A DNA stretch of 64,000 nt from Proteobacteria bacterium DTSAM18 (GTDB lineage: Bacteria; Myxococcota_A; UBA796; GCA-2862545), in assembly GCA_028767165.1 (NCBI GenBank), contig JARACJ010000011.1, positions 1-64,000 on the forward strand, in the 5' to 3' direction. Positions 27,001-35,010 of the stretch are shown in pieces. The position numbers and the translations under genes are program-made. Under the pieces are notes generated by a model. That model did not search any database. It was given only the letters and a program-made list of their open reading frames with translations, and had not been told where the DNA came from. Position 1 is the stretch's first letter. Every line of letters starts with the position of its first letter.

Positions 27001-30000
27001 TCGAGGCCGACGACGTCGAGCGCCTTCTCGAACATCTTGTCGAGGGCCTTGTCGATCTTCCCGCGGACCCCCTCGACCACCTTGCGGACCTTCTTGGGGA
27101 GGCCGCCGAGGTTGAGCATCGTGGTGATGAGGTCGATGGCCACCGGGATCAGGCCGGCGAGGGCGCCCTCGATCTTGTTGGCGGCGGGGGTGATGTTGCC
27201 CATCACGAACTCGTGGACCGAGTCGATGACGGTGGAGACCACCTCCCAGATGCGCGTGATGTTGTCCTTCAGCCACACCACGAAGTTGTAGATGGCGATG
27301 ACGCCTTCGATGATGGCGCCCACGCCGGTGGCGAGGCTGGCGATGAACTGGACGCCACGGATGATCAGCTTCTCGGTGATCCAGTCGGTGATACCGCCGA
27401 TGATGTCGTCCCACAGCGAGCCGAGGTCGCCCTTAAGGAGCTCCCACACCGCCGTGAAGCCGCCGGTCCACAGGGCCTCGATGTACTCGTAGACCTTCTC
27501 CATGGTGTCGACGGCGTCGTCACCCAGGTGGTCCCGGGCCTTGTCCTTGACCGTGTCGACGGACAGACCGAGGATCTGCAGCGCGACGTCGAGGACGCCC
27601 GCGATGTCGAAGGTCTCGGGAAGGGTGATGCCCGTGGTGCCGGTGATCCACTCGATGGCGCCACTGACGAAGTGGTCCATGAAGTTGTCGCCGAACTGGG
27701 AGAAGCCCTGCCCCACGGCGTCGATGGCGTTGCCGACGACCGCGCCGGGATCCTCGAGCAGGCACGTGATGATCTCGGCGCCCTTGGCGATGATCTCCTG
27801 GAAGTCCTCCCAGGAGATGCCGGCGAGGCTCAGCACGCCCTTGAGGATCGACAGCCCGATCTCGGCCCAGTCGCCTTCGAGGGCGGCCATGACGATGTTG
27901 CCGATGATGTCGAGGGTGGCCTGGAGCACCTGACCGATGGCCTCGAGGCCCGCCTTGACGAAGTCGGCGACCGCGGCGACCTGCTCCTTGAGCCAGGCCC
28001 CGAATGCATCGAGCTGCTCGTGCAGTTCGTCGCGGACGGTCTCCAGGCCGGCCTTGAGCTGGGCCGCGAGCTCGGGAAAGGCCTCGCCGAGGAGGGCGTC
28101 CACGGCACCGCAGGCGAAGTCGATGAACACGTCGACCGCCTGCTTCGCCCACTCGATGGTGGCGTCGATCAGGGCGTTGGCGGCTTCGACGGCGGCATCG
28201 ATGATGGCGCCCACGGCCTCGGCCACGGCATCCCAGACATCCATGATGGCGTCGGTGACGGCCTCGATGCAGTCGCCGACGAAGTCGGTGACATCGTCCC
28301 ACCAGGAGTCGTCCTCCTCTTCGAGCTCTGCCTCCCTGGCCTTGGCCTGCGCCTCGCCCTTCTTGACCTCGGCATCCGCCTTGGACTTCGCCTTGGCCAT
28401 GTCGGCGTCGATCCTGCGCTGGTCGGCCGTGACCCGGGCGTCGATGTCGGCCATGACCGATGCCTGCTGCTTGCGGACGTCGGCCCGCATGGCGCTGACC
28501 GCCGCGGCCTGCTCGTCCATCGCCTGCTGCTGCTTGCCGGTGATGTCGGCGCGGGCCTCGGCGGTGGCGGCCTCCTGATCGGCCTGGGCCTTCGTGTTGG
28601 CCTCGCTCACGCGGGTGGCGGCCTCGCCGAGCACGGTGTCGCGTTCGCTGTCGAAGTCGGCCTGGGCCTGGGCGGCCATCTTGTCGACCTCGCCCATGCT
28701 GGCGGCCATCCGGGTCTCGACCTCGGCGTCGAAGGCGGCCTCGATGTCGGGGGTGACCAGATCGTAGGAGAGGTATTCCTCCACGCCGCCGACCTCGCCC
28801 TCGAAGGTGGGCATCTTCGGCACGGCCATGTCGGGCACGGTGAAGTCCTCGACCATGGTGCGGGTCTGGGCGATCTCGGGGCCGGGGCCGTCCATCACCG
28901 CCTGCTGGGCCTTGGCGAGGGCCTCCTCCGACTCGTCGACGGCGAGCTGGGTGCCCTCCACGGCCTGCTGGGGATCGGCGTTGCCCGTGAGCACGATGGC
29001 CGGCGGTTGCACCTGGGTGTTGATGCCGTCCTTGCCCTGGTGTGCGGCCTGCACGGCCTTCTGGGTGCCCTTCTTGGTGGGCTCCTCGGAGGCGACGGCC
29101 TGCCGCACCATGCCGTGCACGTCGCCTCGGCCTCGTGCGGTGGAGCGCTGGTCGGGGGCGCTGGCGAGCCCGGTGGCGGCCTCCTCGCTGGCCTTGGAGG
29201 CCGTCACGTGCGCCGCGTTCGCGGCGCCGGTCTCGGCCCGCACGGGCACGGCACCGGTGACGGGCTTGTCCTCGTGGCCGGTCATCTCGGCGGTGTAGGT
29301 GGGCACGGCGTCCTGGGTGACGGCCGTGAGCGCCTCGGCGCCGGCCATCACCTTGGCATCGAGGGTGTGCTGCTGCTTGGCCCGGTCGGAGGCACGCATG
29401 GACGCGTAGGCCTGTGCCACGGAGGAGGGGGACTCCTGTGGACCCTCGGGCAGCACCTTGGGGCCTTCCTTGACCGGAGGAGGTGGAGCCGGAGCGGGGG
29501 CCTGCGCGAGGGAAGGCGGCGAGGGCAGCAGCTCTTCGGTCTCGAGGGCCGCCTGGGGGGCGTCGTCATCGTCGTCGGTGTGGTCGTCCGGGGCACCTTC
29601 GTCGATCTCCGTGCCGATCTCGATGTCGAGCTCGGCGTCCACCGGCGGGGACTCGTCGGTCTCCTCCTCGGCGAGGTCGGTCTGCTGGTTCTGGTGCGCC
29701 TGGGTGTCGGTGGACGCAGCCTCTGCCTGGAGGCCCTGATCGAGGTCCACGTCCTGGTTGCGGCGGCTCTCCTCCTCGGTGGCCAGGGCGTCGTGCATCG
29801 AGGCCAGCACATCCCGGAACGCCAGCCAGTGATCGATGCGCCGGTGGGGCTCGGAGTCTCCCCAGGGAAGCGAGGGGTCGCCCTCGGTGACCGACGGCTG
29901 CAGGGCCAGCTCGATCAGGGGATCCTTGAGCGCATCGCGGAGGTCCTCCTCCTCGAGCGCGAGGGCGTCGTCCGCCTTCAGGTTGCGGGGGGACTCGACC

Positions 30001-30053
30001 TTGCGCAGGTTGCGCTTGCGGCGTCTCAGGACGGCGACGGTGACGTCGTTCAT
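24096..30053 (-). CDS. Giant eCIS/polymorphic-toxin-like protein with C-terminal ADP-ribosyl-cyclase (CD38-like) domain
   Basis: 1985 residues, cytoplasmic start with no signal peptide. Order: basic N-terminus; acidic low-complexity region (about 100-250); Ala/Gln/Glu-rich coiled coil (about 440-585); long amphipathic helices rich in Ala/Ile/Trp (about 590-1030) including ALAGLIPVAIDLITTMLNLG and KIDKALDKMFEKALDVV. A beta segment near 1040-1065 (FTADGEDHRLWIEKNG, VVMMAS) comes next, then a mixed region and a linker. The helical part and the HxLWI...MAS segment are what I know from giant proteins that carry the DUF4157 eCIS core domain, but DUF4157 itself is absent. Residues about 1800-1915 match the CD38/ADP-ribosyl cyclase pattern: FGFWSG (1810-1815), TLET with Glu1831, ELWGALSKAYAE with Trp1865, and NIWTEIES with Glu1905. 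I infer an NAD-consuming effector. The ATG at 30053 gives MNDVTVAVLRRRKR; a 34-residue longer start is possible. Confidence 0.75.
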   Translation of the reverse strand: MNDVTVAVLRRRKRNLRKVESPRNLKADDALALEEEDLRDALKDPLIELALQPSVTEGDPSLPWGDSEPHRRIDHWLAFRDVLASMHDALATEEESRRNQDVDLDQGLQAEAASTDTQAHQNQQTDLAEEETDESPPVDAELDIEIGTEIDEGAPDDHTDDDDDAPQAALETEELLPSPPSLAQAPAPAPPPPVKEGPKVLPEGPQESPSSVAQAYASMRASDRAKQQHTLDAKVMAGAEALTAVTQDAVPTYTAEMTGHEDKPVTGAVPVRAETGAANAAHVTASKASEEAATGLASAPDQRSTARGRGDVHGMVRQAVASEEPTKKGTQKAVQAAHQGKDGINTQVQPPAIVLTGNADPQQAVEGTQLAVDESEEALAKAQQAVMDGPGPEIAQTRTMVEDFTVPDMAVPKMPTFEGEVGGVEEYLSYDLVTPDIEAAFDAEVETRMAASMGEVDKMAAQAQADFDSERDTVLGEAATRVSEANTKAQADQEAATAEARADITGKQQQAMDEQAAAVSAMRADVRKQQASVMADIDARVTADQRRIDADMAKAKSKADAEVKKGEAQAKAREAELEEEDDSWWDDVTDFVGDCIEAVTDAIMDVWDAVAEAVGAIIDAAVEAANALIDATIEWAKQAVDVFIDFACGAVDALLGEAFPELAAQLKAGLETVRDELHEQLDAFGAWLKEQVAAVADFVKAGLEAIGQVLQATLDIIGNIVMAALEGDWAEIGLSILKGVLSLAGISWEDFQEIIAKGAEIITCLLEDPGAVVGNAIDAVGQGFSQFGDNFMDHFVSGAIEWITGTTGITLPETFDIAGVLDVALQILGLSVDTVKDKARDHLGDDAVDTMEKVYEYIEALWTGGFTAVWELLKGDLGSLWDDIIGGITDWITEKLIIRGVQFIASLATGVGAIIEGVIAIYNFVVWLKDNITRIWEVVSTVIDSVHEFVMGNITPAANKIEGALAGLIPVAIDLITTMLNLGGLPKKVRKVVEGVRGKIDKALDKMFEKALDVVGLESKKKGGDDGDNPTDPVTADAIVDPVPFTADGEDHRLWIEKNGTDAVVMMASHPAPVDVTIDKLEAEADKLGTKESKLADDADGEAKVANRVADLFLQNKATADKVEAHLKTLAAQMDHLMTALPDEADAARNLAAIEDIPDRAHWADATRQKASPFQGLAWESAIASASGGNALTQVLSGFAQVGRKAWIEGTKDPIAFVSTACKRFKIRATADGWDKLVKIARDPERDDLTVATLQMAAGSIGLALASDASDPRRTDFEEIVATSLKSVGIAFDEFLGERTLAPEFAVGWGPFALTMKRPKDGSKDYPSETGDLNLFKWDTPAFESPNFFDAVGALKDISLLGAPVKFSAKLSALKIGAEFKAQALNDEEVGLNAKFTGDAFAGSMSAAIAADVAPFLTAFELKGELGLKGGAEGEWTPVWNHKDKTLKGAQGKVVGQLKGEGKLSAEVIKLSLLKLLGVGGDSGGSGGGDEADKKSFLDSFLQGNGLFKIDLLKRGVDLAKVTKFFVAEAPGNKITLAGDGDLQVEVHPALKAAFDAAKGLFNKAQSALTKGWEAFKKGGNAALKGIKDAGSAVITKVGEVGKALVDGTKNMLGLNTKDNKNATKLTGQKDDGASDTGKTVLDPKVDAKKVEASAKSDGQRIKETMSGGDLKYHEDRNHGVEVNKETHDKVSKLATSPKARRAAILALPEYKTFRARFGKLVGILGDTYSGANDPEKLWVDMVEASIGNQAWVDLFEKHGKDDQKFYQDPTKGWVKIDSKVYDTVMANLSTVLQALQDATSGQASRAASFGFWSGGAGRHMAETHMEMTLETSGLGALFDGIGSLTGRMNPTRVDTPLGWDHELWGALSKAYAELVNRELLDDGGKQVGVFWSRVPNKNIWTEIESKAVKAGFEDLGALSDFEKQFRYHAVAARPDDDSKPDLRVKGTGDHDGILESSKDESKVKTTLTRHLGEVARYEKSLQNK

Positions 30054-30241
30054 GGCAGCACCCGGACGCGGACCGACGGGTCCGCGAGACGCCAGAAGGT
30101 ACCACCGGGCAACTGTTGCTCCGGAACAACGATGCGTCCGTACGTCAGTGGGCATTCCTCCTGGCCTTGCAGGCGAGGAAGATTCTCTTTCGGGGTACCG
30201 GTTGGACTGCCGGGAGATGGCGCATCCGGCGATTCACGGGG

Positions 30242-31654
30242 TCAGCCCAGGGCTCTGCGGAGCCATGCGGCGCGACGGTCCTCCGCCTCGTGCAGCCACC
30301 CTTCGGCCCGGGCGTGATCCCACAGGGAGCCCGCGAACCGGCCGCGGACGCCTCGCCACTGGCCCGCGACCATCACCTGTTGCAGGGCGGGGATGGGATC
30401 GCCGTAGGCCAGGCCCCGCAGGAGATCGGTGCCGGGCCACAGGCTCGGATGGGCGGGGTCCCACAGGGCGAGGTGGGCCCAGGCGCCTGCTTCGATGCGT
30501 CCCATCGTGCCCGATGGGTGCAAGCGTCCGGGGATGTCCCACAGCCGTGACAGCAACCAGCTCGGATCCTCCCAGGATGCGGCGGCCTGCTTCTGCCGCG
30601 TGCGGTCCGCGTGCAGGGCGGCGGCCGTGCTGGGGGAGGGGGCCTCACACCACCGTTTGAACCCCGCGCCGTGGGCCAGTGCCCGGGTGGGCCGTCCCAG
30701 CAGGTAGCGAAGCTCCCGGTGCACGCCCATGCCGTCGTTGCTGGCACCACAGTCGGTGGCCACGGTCCAGGGCACGCCGGCGTCCTCCCACAGGTGCACC
30801 GGGGCCGGAAAGGCGAACTGCTGCTGCGAGGACGGGCACAGGGTGAGCGTGACCCCCGGTGGGATCCGCCTGAGCTCGGCCGGCGTGACGTAGATGGCGT
30901 GGACGAGGTTGAACGAGACGTCCTCGGACAGCAGTCCGGTGTCGAGCAGGTGGTGCAGCGGGGCGACCCCGTGGCGCGCGAATGCCCGGTCGACCTCCTC
31001 GGGCGACTGGGCCAGGTGCATGTGCAGGGGGATGTCGAGCTTGCCGGACAGCGCCACCGCTCGCTCCAGCAGGGCGTCGGAGACCGAGTCGGTGGCGTGG
31101 GGGCCGACCGCGGCGAGGATGCCCTCTGCTCGCAGGTCCTTGTCGAGGGCGAGGCTCGCGGTGAGGGCGAGGGCCTCCTCGAACGCGTCGCTGCCGGGAC
31201 CGTGGAGATCCTGCAGGGCAGGGGAGACGACCGCGCCGAGGCCGGTCTCGAGGCAGGCCCGTGCCACCTGGTCGGCGTGGTAGTAGTGGTCCCAGACCAC
31301 CGCCGTGCCCTGCATGAGGCACTCGAGGGCGGCCATGCGGCTGAACGCGAGGACATCCTCCGGGAGCAGCGCACGCTCGAGGTGGAAGAACAGGTCCTCC
31401 ACCATGTTGCCGCCGGCGTACCGGGCCACGTCGAGGCCCCGCACCGCGCTGAGGGCGAGGTGGGTGTGGGGGTCGAGGAAGGCCGGCGTGAGCAGCAGCT
31501 CGCCGAGATCCTCGTCGACGGGCACGTCGGGCGGCGTCGTCCAGGGGACGACCTCGGTGATGCGGCCGTCCTGAAGGGTCAGATCCGCGGCCTGGATCCG
31601 GTGCCGCCCCTCGGGGGTGGGCAGCACCACGCGCCGACATCGCAAGCGGATCAT
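30242..31654 (-). CDS. Amidohydrolase, cytosine deaminase/chlorohydrolase-like
   Basis: A 470-residue metal-dependent hydrolase of the AtzA/TrzN/guanine-deaminase-like branch, probably deaminating or dechlorinating a heterocycle. Metal-site motifs: LDPHTHLALSAVRG (HxH), IPLHMHLAQSPEE, NLVHAIYVT and VATDCGASNDGM (Asp). The N- and C-terminal beta segments of the composite domain are present (GELLLTPAFLDPH, GAWAHLALWDPAHPSL). The substrate is not predictable; enzymes of this branch act in purine, pyrimidine, triazine or formiminoglutamate metabolism. Its ATG overlaps the stop of the TerB-like gene by 4 bases, so the two are translationally coupled. Confidence 0.87.
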   Translation of the reverse strand: MIRLRCRRVVLPTPEGRHRIQAADLTLQDGRITEVVPWTTPPDVPVDEDLGELLLTPAFLDPHTHLALSAVRGLDVARYAGGNMVEDLFFHLERALLPEDVLAFSRMAALECLMQGTAVVWDHYYHADQVARACLETGLGAVVSPALQDLHGPGSDAFEEALALTASLALDKDLRAEGILAAVGPHATDSVSDALLERAVALSGKLDIPLHMHLAQSPEEVDRAFARHGVAPLHHLLDTGLLSEDVSFNLVHAIYVTPAELRRIPPGVTLTLCPSSQQQFAFPAPVHLWEDAGVPWTVATDCGASNDGMGVHRELRYLLGRPTRALAHGAGFKRWCEAPSPSTAAALHADRTRQKQAAASWEDPSWLLSRLWDIPGRLHPSGTMGRIEAGAWAHLALWDPAHPSLWPGTDLLRGLAYGDPIPALQQVMVAGQWRGVRGRFAGSLWDHARAEGWLHEAEDRRAAWLRRALG

Positions 31655-32421
31655 CCGGTGGCGTCCTCCTGGGCGTGCATGCCCTCGATCAGCATCCGTA
31701 GCCCGGAGAGGCGGGCATCGGCGAGGTGGCGGGTGCGGCCGTCGTCGGTGTGGATCTTGAGGGAGGCGGCCAGGCCGGATCCGTGGCTGCAGCCGACGAT
31801 GTGGTGCCAGTGGAGGAAGTCGGTGCCCTCGAGGAACCGGGCCACCACGCCCTCCTCGTACAGACCCATGACCTCGGTGCGATCGACACCCACCCGGGCC
31901 ACCGGGACGCTGCCCTCGGGCACGCAGGCCTTGAGATCGGCGCTGGCGATGGCGCCGGGTACGATGCGCGCGGCGCCCCAGGGGCCCTTGCGGAGCGCCT
32001 GAAGCAGGACGGCGCGATCATAGCGGCCGGCATCCTGCGCCCGACGTTGCTGCAGGACCCTGGCCACCGCCCCTGCGGGAAGCTCCAGCTCCCGGGCGAT
32101 GCGGTGCAGCAGGGCGAGCTCGCGCTCGTGCAGGTGGTGGTCGCGGGTGGCCATGCGGGCGCAGTACTGCAGGGCGATCCAGCGGCGGTCGTCGGTGTCG
32201 AGGGCGCTCCGGATGGCCTCGAAGTCGAGGGAGCTGGTGCCCACGTGGCCGATCCACTGGCGCAGCGCGGGAATGCTGCGGCCCGGCAGCACCGCCTGCA
32301 TCATCTCGAGTTCCTCGTCGGCGAGGGTGCCGTCGCAGTGGGCCACGAGGGCGAGCAACGCGAAGATGGCGTCGTCGCGGGGACGGCCGGGGCGGAGGGA
32401 AGGCGCCGAGGTTGCGATCAC
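31651..32421 (-). CDS. TerB-like domain protein
   Basis: A 256-residue cytoplasmic protein whose N-terminal half resembles the all-helical TerB fold (DDAIFALLALVAHCDGTLADEELEMM, then HHLHERELALLHRIARELEL). The C-terminal half is beta-rich and unrecognised, with WHHIVGCSHGSGLAASLKIH. TerB-like domains are metal-linked modules found in stress-response systems; a defined role here is not known. The start codon is GTG at 32421 with GGAG 5 bases upstream; longer frames lack such a site. It is the first gene of a coupled pair with the amidohydrolase. Confidence 0.6.
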   Translation of the reverse strand: MIATSAPSLRPGRPRDDAIFALLALVAHCDGTLADEELEMMQAVLPGRSIPALRQWIGHVGTSSLDFEAIRSALDTDDRRWIALQYCARMATRDHHLHERELALLHRIARELELPAGAVARVLQQRRAQDAGRYDRAVLLQALRKGPWGAARIVPGAIASADLKACVPEGSVPVARVGVDRTEVMGLYEEGVVARFLEGTDFLHWHHIVGCSHGSGLAASLKIHTDDGRTRHLADARLSGLRMLIEGMHAQEDATG

Positions 32422-32496
32422 GTGCACTCCAGACGGGCTATGTGGGCAGGCGCAGGTCGCATGGCGCGGCCGTGCCGTGGAAGAGAATGGTACCAA

Positions 32497-33036
32497 ATGG
32501 TCGACCCGGGTCCCAACAGCGAGATGGTGGTGAAGCGAGCTTCGCCGGATGAAGTGCGCCGTCGCCTGGTGGCTTCGTGCGTCCCGATGCGCAGCCTGTG
32601 GTTCGCGTCGCTGAAAGAGCTTCGCCGCTGGGATCAGGCCCACGAGGCGCTGTACGTGCGCCGGCTGCGCTCCGGGGAGGTCGAGGTCGGGCCCCGCCTG
32701 GCGAGCCTCGAGGCGGCCCGGTTCTCTCCCGTGTTCCGTGCCACCCTGCAGGCCTCCGGCGTCGACACCGTCGTGCGCGGTGCCGTGCGCCTGCCCGGTT
32801 TCGTGCGCGGGCTCCTCGGGGTGTGGGCGGTGGTGCTCACCGGGTGGTTCCTGCTCGGGCTCCGCGCCGCCGGGGAGCAGGGCATGGGGTGGCTGGTGTT
32901 CTGGGGCTTCGCCGCGGCCATCACCATCGTCGGCGCGTGGCTGGGCCGCACCATGGGTGGCAAGGCGCTGCGTGAGGCCTGGCCCGAGTTCGAGAGGATC
33001 CTCCGGGACGATCAGGCGGGGGCCGACGACTGGTAG
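32497..33036 (+). CDS. Small two-span membrane protein, unknown function
   Basis: A 179-residue protein with a charged N-terminal cytoplasmic region of about 95 residues (VGPRLASLEAARFSPVFRAT) and two hydrophobic segments, GVWAVVLTGWFLLGLRAA and MGWLVFWGFAAAITIVGAWL. A short acidic tail ends DDQAGADDW. No family recognised. ATG 32497 is taken; ATG 32524 is an alternative. It is divergent from the TerB-like gene, with 75 bases between starts. Confidence 0.6.
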   Translation: MVDPGPNSEMVVKRASPDEVRRRLVASCVPMRSLWFASLKELRRWDQAHEALYVRRLRSGEVEVGPRLASLEAARFSPVFRATLQASGVDTVVRGAVRLPGFVRGLLGVWAVVLTGWFLLGLRAAGEQGMGWLVFWGFAAAITIVGAWLGRTMGGKALREAWPEFERILRDDQAGADDW

Positions 33037-33090
33037 TCCCTTGACCTCCCCCCGGCGCGTGTGGTTCATGCGCCGTCATGGGGGTGAGTG

Positions 33091-35010
33091 ATGGGTAGAT
33101 GGTGGCTTGCAGGCGCGCTCTCGGTGGTGGCCTGTGTCGAGCCCGAGGTGGCGCCCGGGGTGTTCGAGGCGGGCTTCGGCGCGGCGCGCATCGAGGCGCC
33201 GGTGGGCATCGGCACTGCGGGCTTCGGCCCCTTCGGCGCGGGGCCGTCGGATGCCCCCTTCTCGCAGCTGTTCCCGTCCACTCGGGGCATCCATGGGCAC
33301 CCGGGCTTCCGGGCGGCCGCCATGCGGGATGCGGAGGGCGATCTCGTGGTGCTCCTGCGGGTGGATGCGGTCGGCGTGTTCGCCCAGCTCCGGCACGACA
33401 TCGCCGACAGGGCCGGCGAGGCCCTGGGCATGGATCTGTCGGATGCCCTCGTCATCGGGGCCACCCACACCCACTCCGGTCCCGGTCGCGTGCTGAACGC
33501 GGGCGGGACCGAAGGCAGCGTGTTCGACGTGCTGGTCGACACCTTCCACCCCGGGTTCTACGAGCGCTACACGGGCGCGGCGGTCGAGGCGGTCGTGCAG
33601 GCGGTGGAGGATCTGGCGCCCGCCCGGCTCGCCCAGACCACGGCCTCGAACGGAGACTGCCATGCGGACCGTCGCTGCGAGGATGGGGAGAGCCACACCA
33701 ACGACGATCTGGCCCTCATGGCCATCGAGCGCGACGGGCGCATCGAAGGCCTGATCATGACCTACGCCATCCACGGCACGGCCCTGGGCATCGACCAGCT
33801 GCTCCTCTCCCAGGACGTCAGCGGCCACATCGAGCAGTCCGTGCAGGATGCCTTCGACCACCCCACCCACGTGCTGCTGTTCAACGCCTGGGCCGCCGAC
33901 ATGTCGCCGAGCCACCCCGAGGTGCCCACGGTGCCGGCGGCGGCGTTCCACGGCCAGCACCTCCGCATGCAGGCCCTGGGGGCCAGCATGGCCGACACCG
34001 TGGGGGAGGTGCTCCCGGGCCTGGCGTTCCAGGACGATCCCGACGTCTTCGTACAGCTGCACCACGCCCTCATCGGGCGCGACGAGATCGGCTACGACGA
34101 GGGCGAGTTCCCCTACGATCACGGCGCCACCTTCTGCGGCTCCAGCAGCGGTTCCTGCGAGAGCCCGGCGGTGGTCGACGGACTCGACCGCATGTGCGCC
34201 CTGACGTTCCGGGAGGACGCGCCCGCGCCGGACCGGTTCACGTACTCGGTGGGCGTGATCGGAGAGCAGGCGCTCGTCACGTTCCCGGGCGAGCCGGGCA
34301 CACGGCTGGTCGAGGGCATGCTCGATCAGCTGGGGGGAGAGGTGTTCTTCGTCGGCTACGGCCAGGACTACCTCGGCTACAGCCTGTCCGAGGACGACTG
34401 GTGGATGGGCGGCTACGAGGCCTCCGGCGCCCTGTGGGGTCCTGGCCAGGGCGACTACATCGCGGCGCGGATCCTCGAGGGATTCGAGCGTTCCGATCTC
34501 GCGCGGCAGGGGGAGCTCACCCGCGACGAGGCCAGGGCGGGAGAGCCCGAGCGGCTCGAGCCCTTCCCGCTGCCGTCGTTCGACCCCTACCAGCCGGCCC
34601 CGGCCGTGGGTGTCGGAGAGGCGGAGGTCGCGCCGGTGGCGGTCGCCGTCGACGAGGTCCTGTCCTGGACGGTCCAGGGCGCCGATCCCTGGCTGGGCAC
34701 GCCTCGCCTCGAGGTCCTCGAGGGCGACGAGACGGTCCTGCGCCCTTCGGGCCTCCCGCTGGATGCCGAGGGCTACCAGGTCCAGGTCACGCTCGCGGTG
34801 GATCCCCCCTGGTCCGAGGAGGCGGATGCCCGTCGGTTCCTGTGGACCTTCGGCGTGGTGCCCCGTCCCTCCGCCGGGCCGGGCGTCGACCTCTCCGGCC
34901 GCACGGTGCGCTTGCGGGTCACCCTGCCGGTCGATGGTGGCGAGCCGGTGGTCGTCACCTCGGATCCCATCGAGGTCCTGGTGGAGCCGATCGACTCAGG
35001 CGCCGAGTGA
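33091..35010 (+). CDS. Neutral/alkaline ceramidase-like lipoprotein
   Basis: A 639-residue protein with a lipoprotein signal (MGRWWLAGALSVVAC, Cys15). The N-terminal 450 residues follow the neutral ceramidase family: start GFGAARIEAPVGIGTAGFG, zinc-binding ATHTHSGPG (His126, His128), a further His in YAIHGTALG, and a candidate catalytic Ser272 in AADMSPSHPE. The C-terminal 130 residues form a beta-rich domain. The family splits ceramide into sphingosine and fatty acid; here the surface location and altered spacing leave the substrate open. GGGGTGA lies a few bases before ATG 33091; the in-frame GTG at 33088 is less likely. The 3' end overlaps the convergent oxidoreductase gene by 15 bases. 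Confidence 0.8.
   Translation: MGRWWLAGALSVVACVEPEVAPGVFEAGFGAARIEAPVGIGTAGFGPFGAGPSDAPFSQLFPSTRGIHGHPGFRAAAMRDAEGDLVVLLRVDAVGVFAQLRHDIADRAGEALGMDLSDALVIGATHTHSGPGRVLNAGGTEGSVFDVLVDTFHPGFYERYTGAAVEAVVQAVEDLAPARLAQTTASNGDCHADRRCEDGESHTNDDLALMAIERDGRIEGLIMTYAIHGTALGIDQLLLSQDVSGHIEQSVQDAFDHPTHVLLFNAWAADMSPSHPEVPTVPAAAFHGQHLRMQALGASMADTVGEVLPGLAFQDDPDVFVQLHHALIGRDEIGYDEGEFPYDHGATFCGSSSGSCESPAVVDGLDRMCALTFREDAPAPDRFTYSVGVIGEQALVTFPGEPGTRLVEGMLDQLGGEVFFVGYGQDYLGYSLSEDDWWMGGYEASGALWGPGQGDYIAARILEGFERSDLARQGELTRDEARAGEPERLEPFPLPSFDPYQPAPAVGVGEAEVAPVAVAVDEVLSWTVQGADPWLGTPRLEVLEGDETVLRPSGLPLDAEGYQVQVTLAVDPPWSEEADARRFLWTFGVVPRPSAGPGVDLSGRTVRLRVTLPVDGGEPVVVTSDPIEVLVEPIDSGAE

Noticed and set aside
24777-30317. 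A 1846-codon open frame on the + strand opposite the giant toxin-like gene
   Set aside because: It has a low-complexity Gly/Val/Leu/Asp-rich translation expected from reading a GC-rich gene backwards, no domain pattern, and lies almost entirely inside a gene with a clear protein signal.
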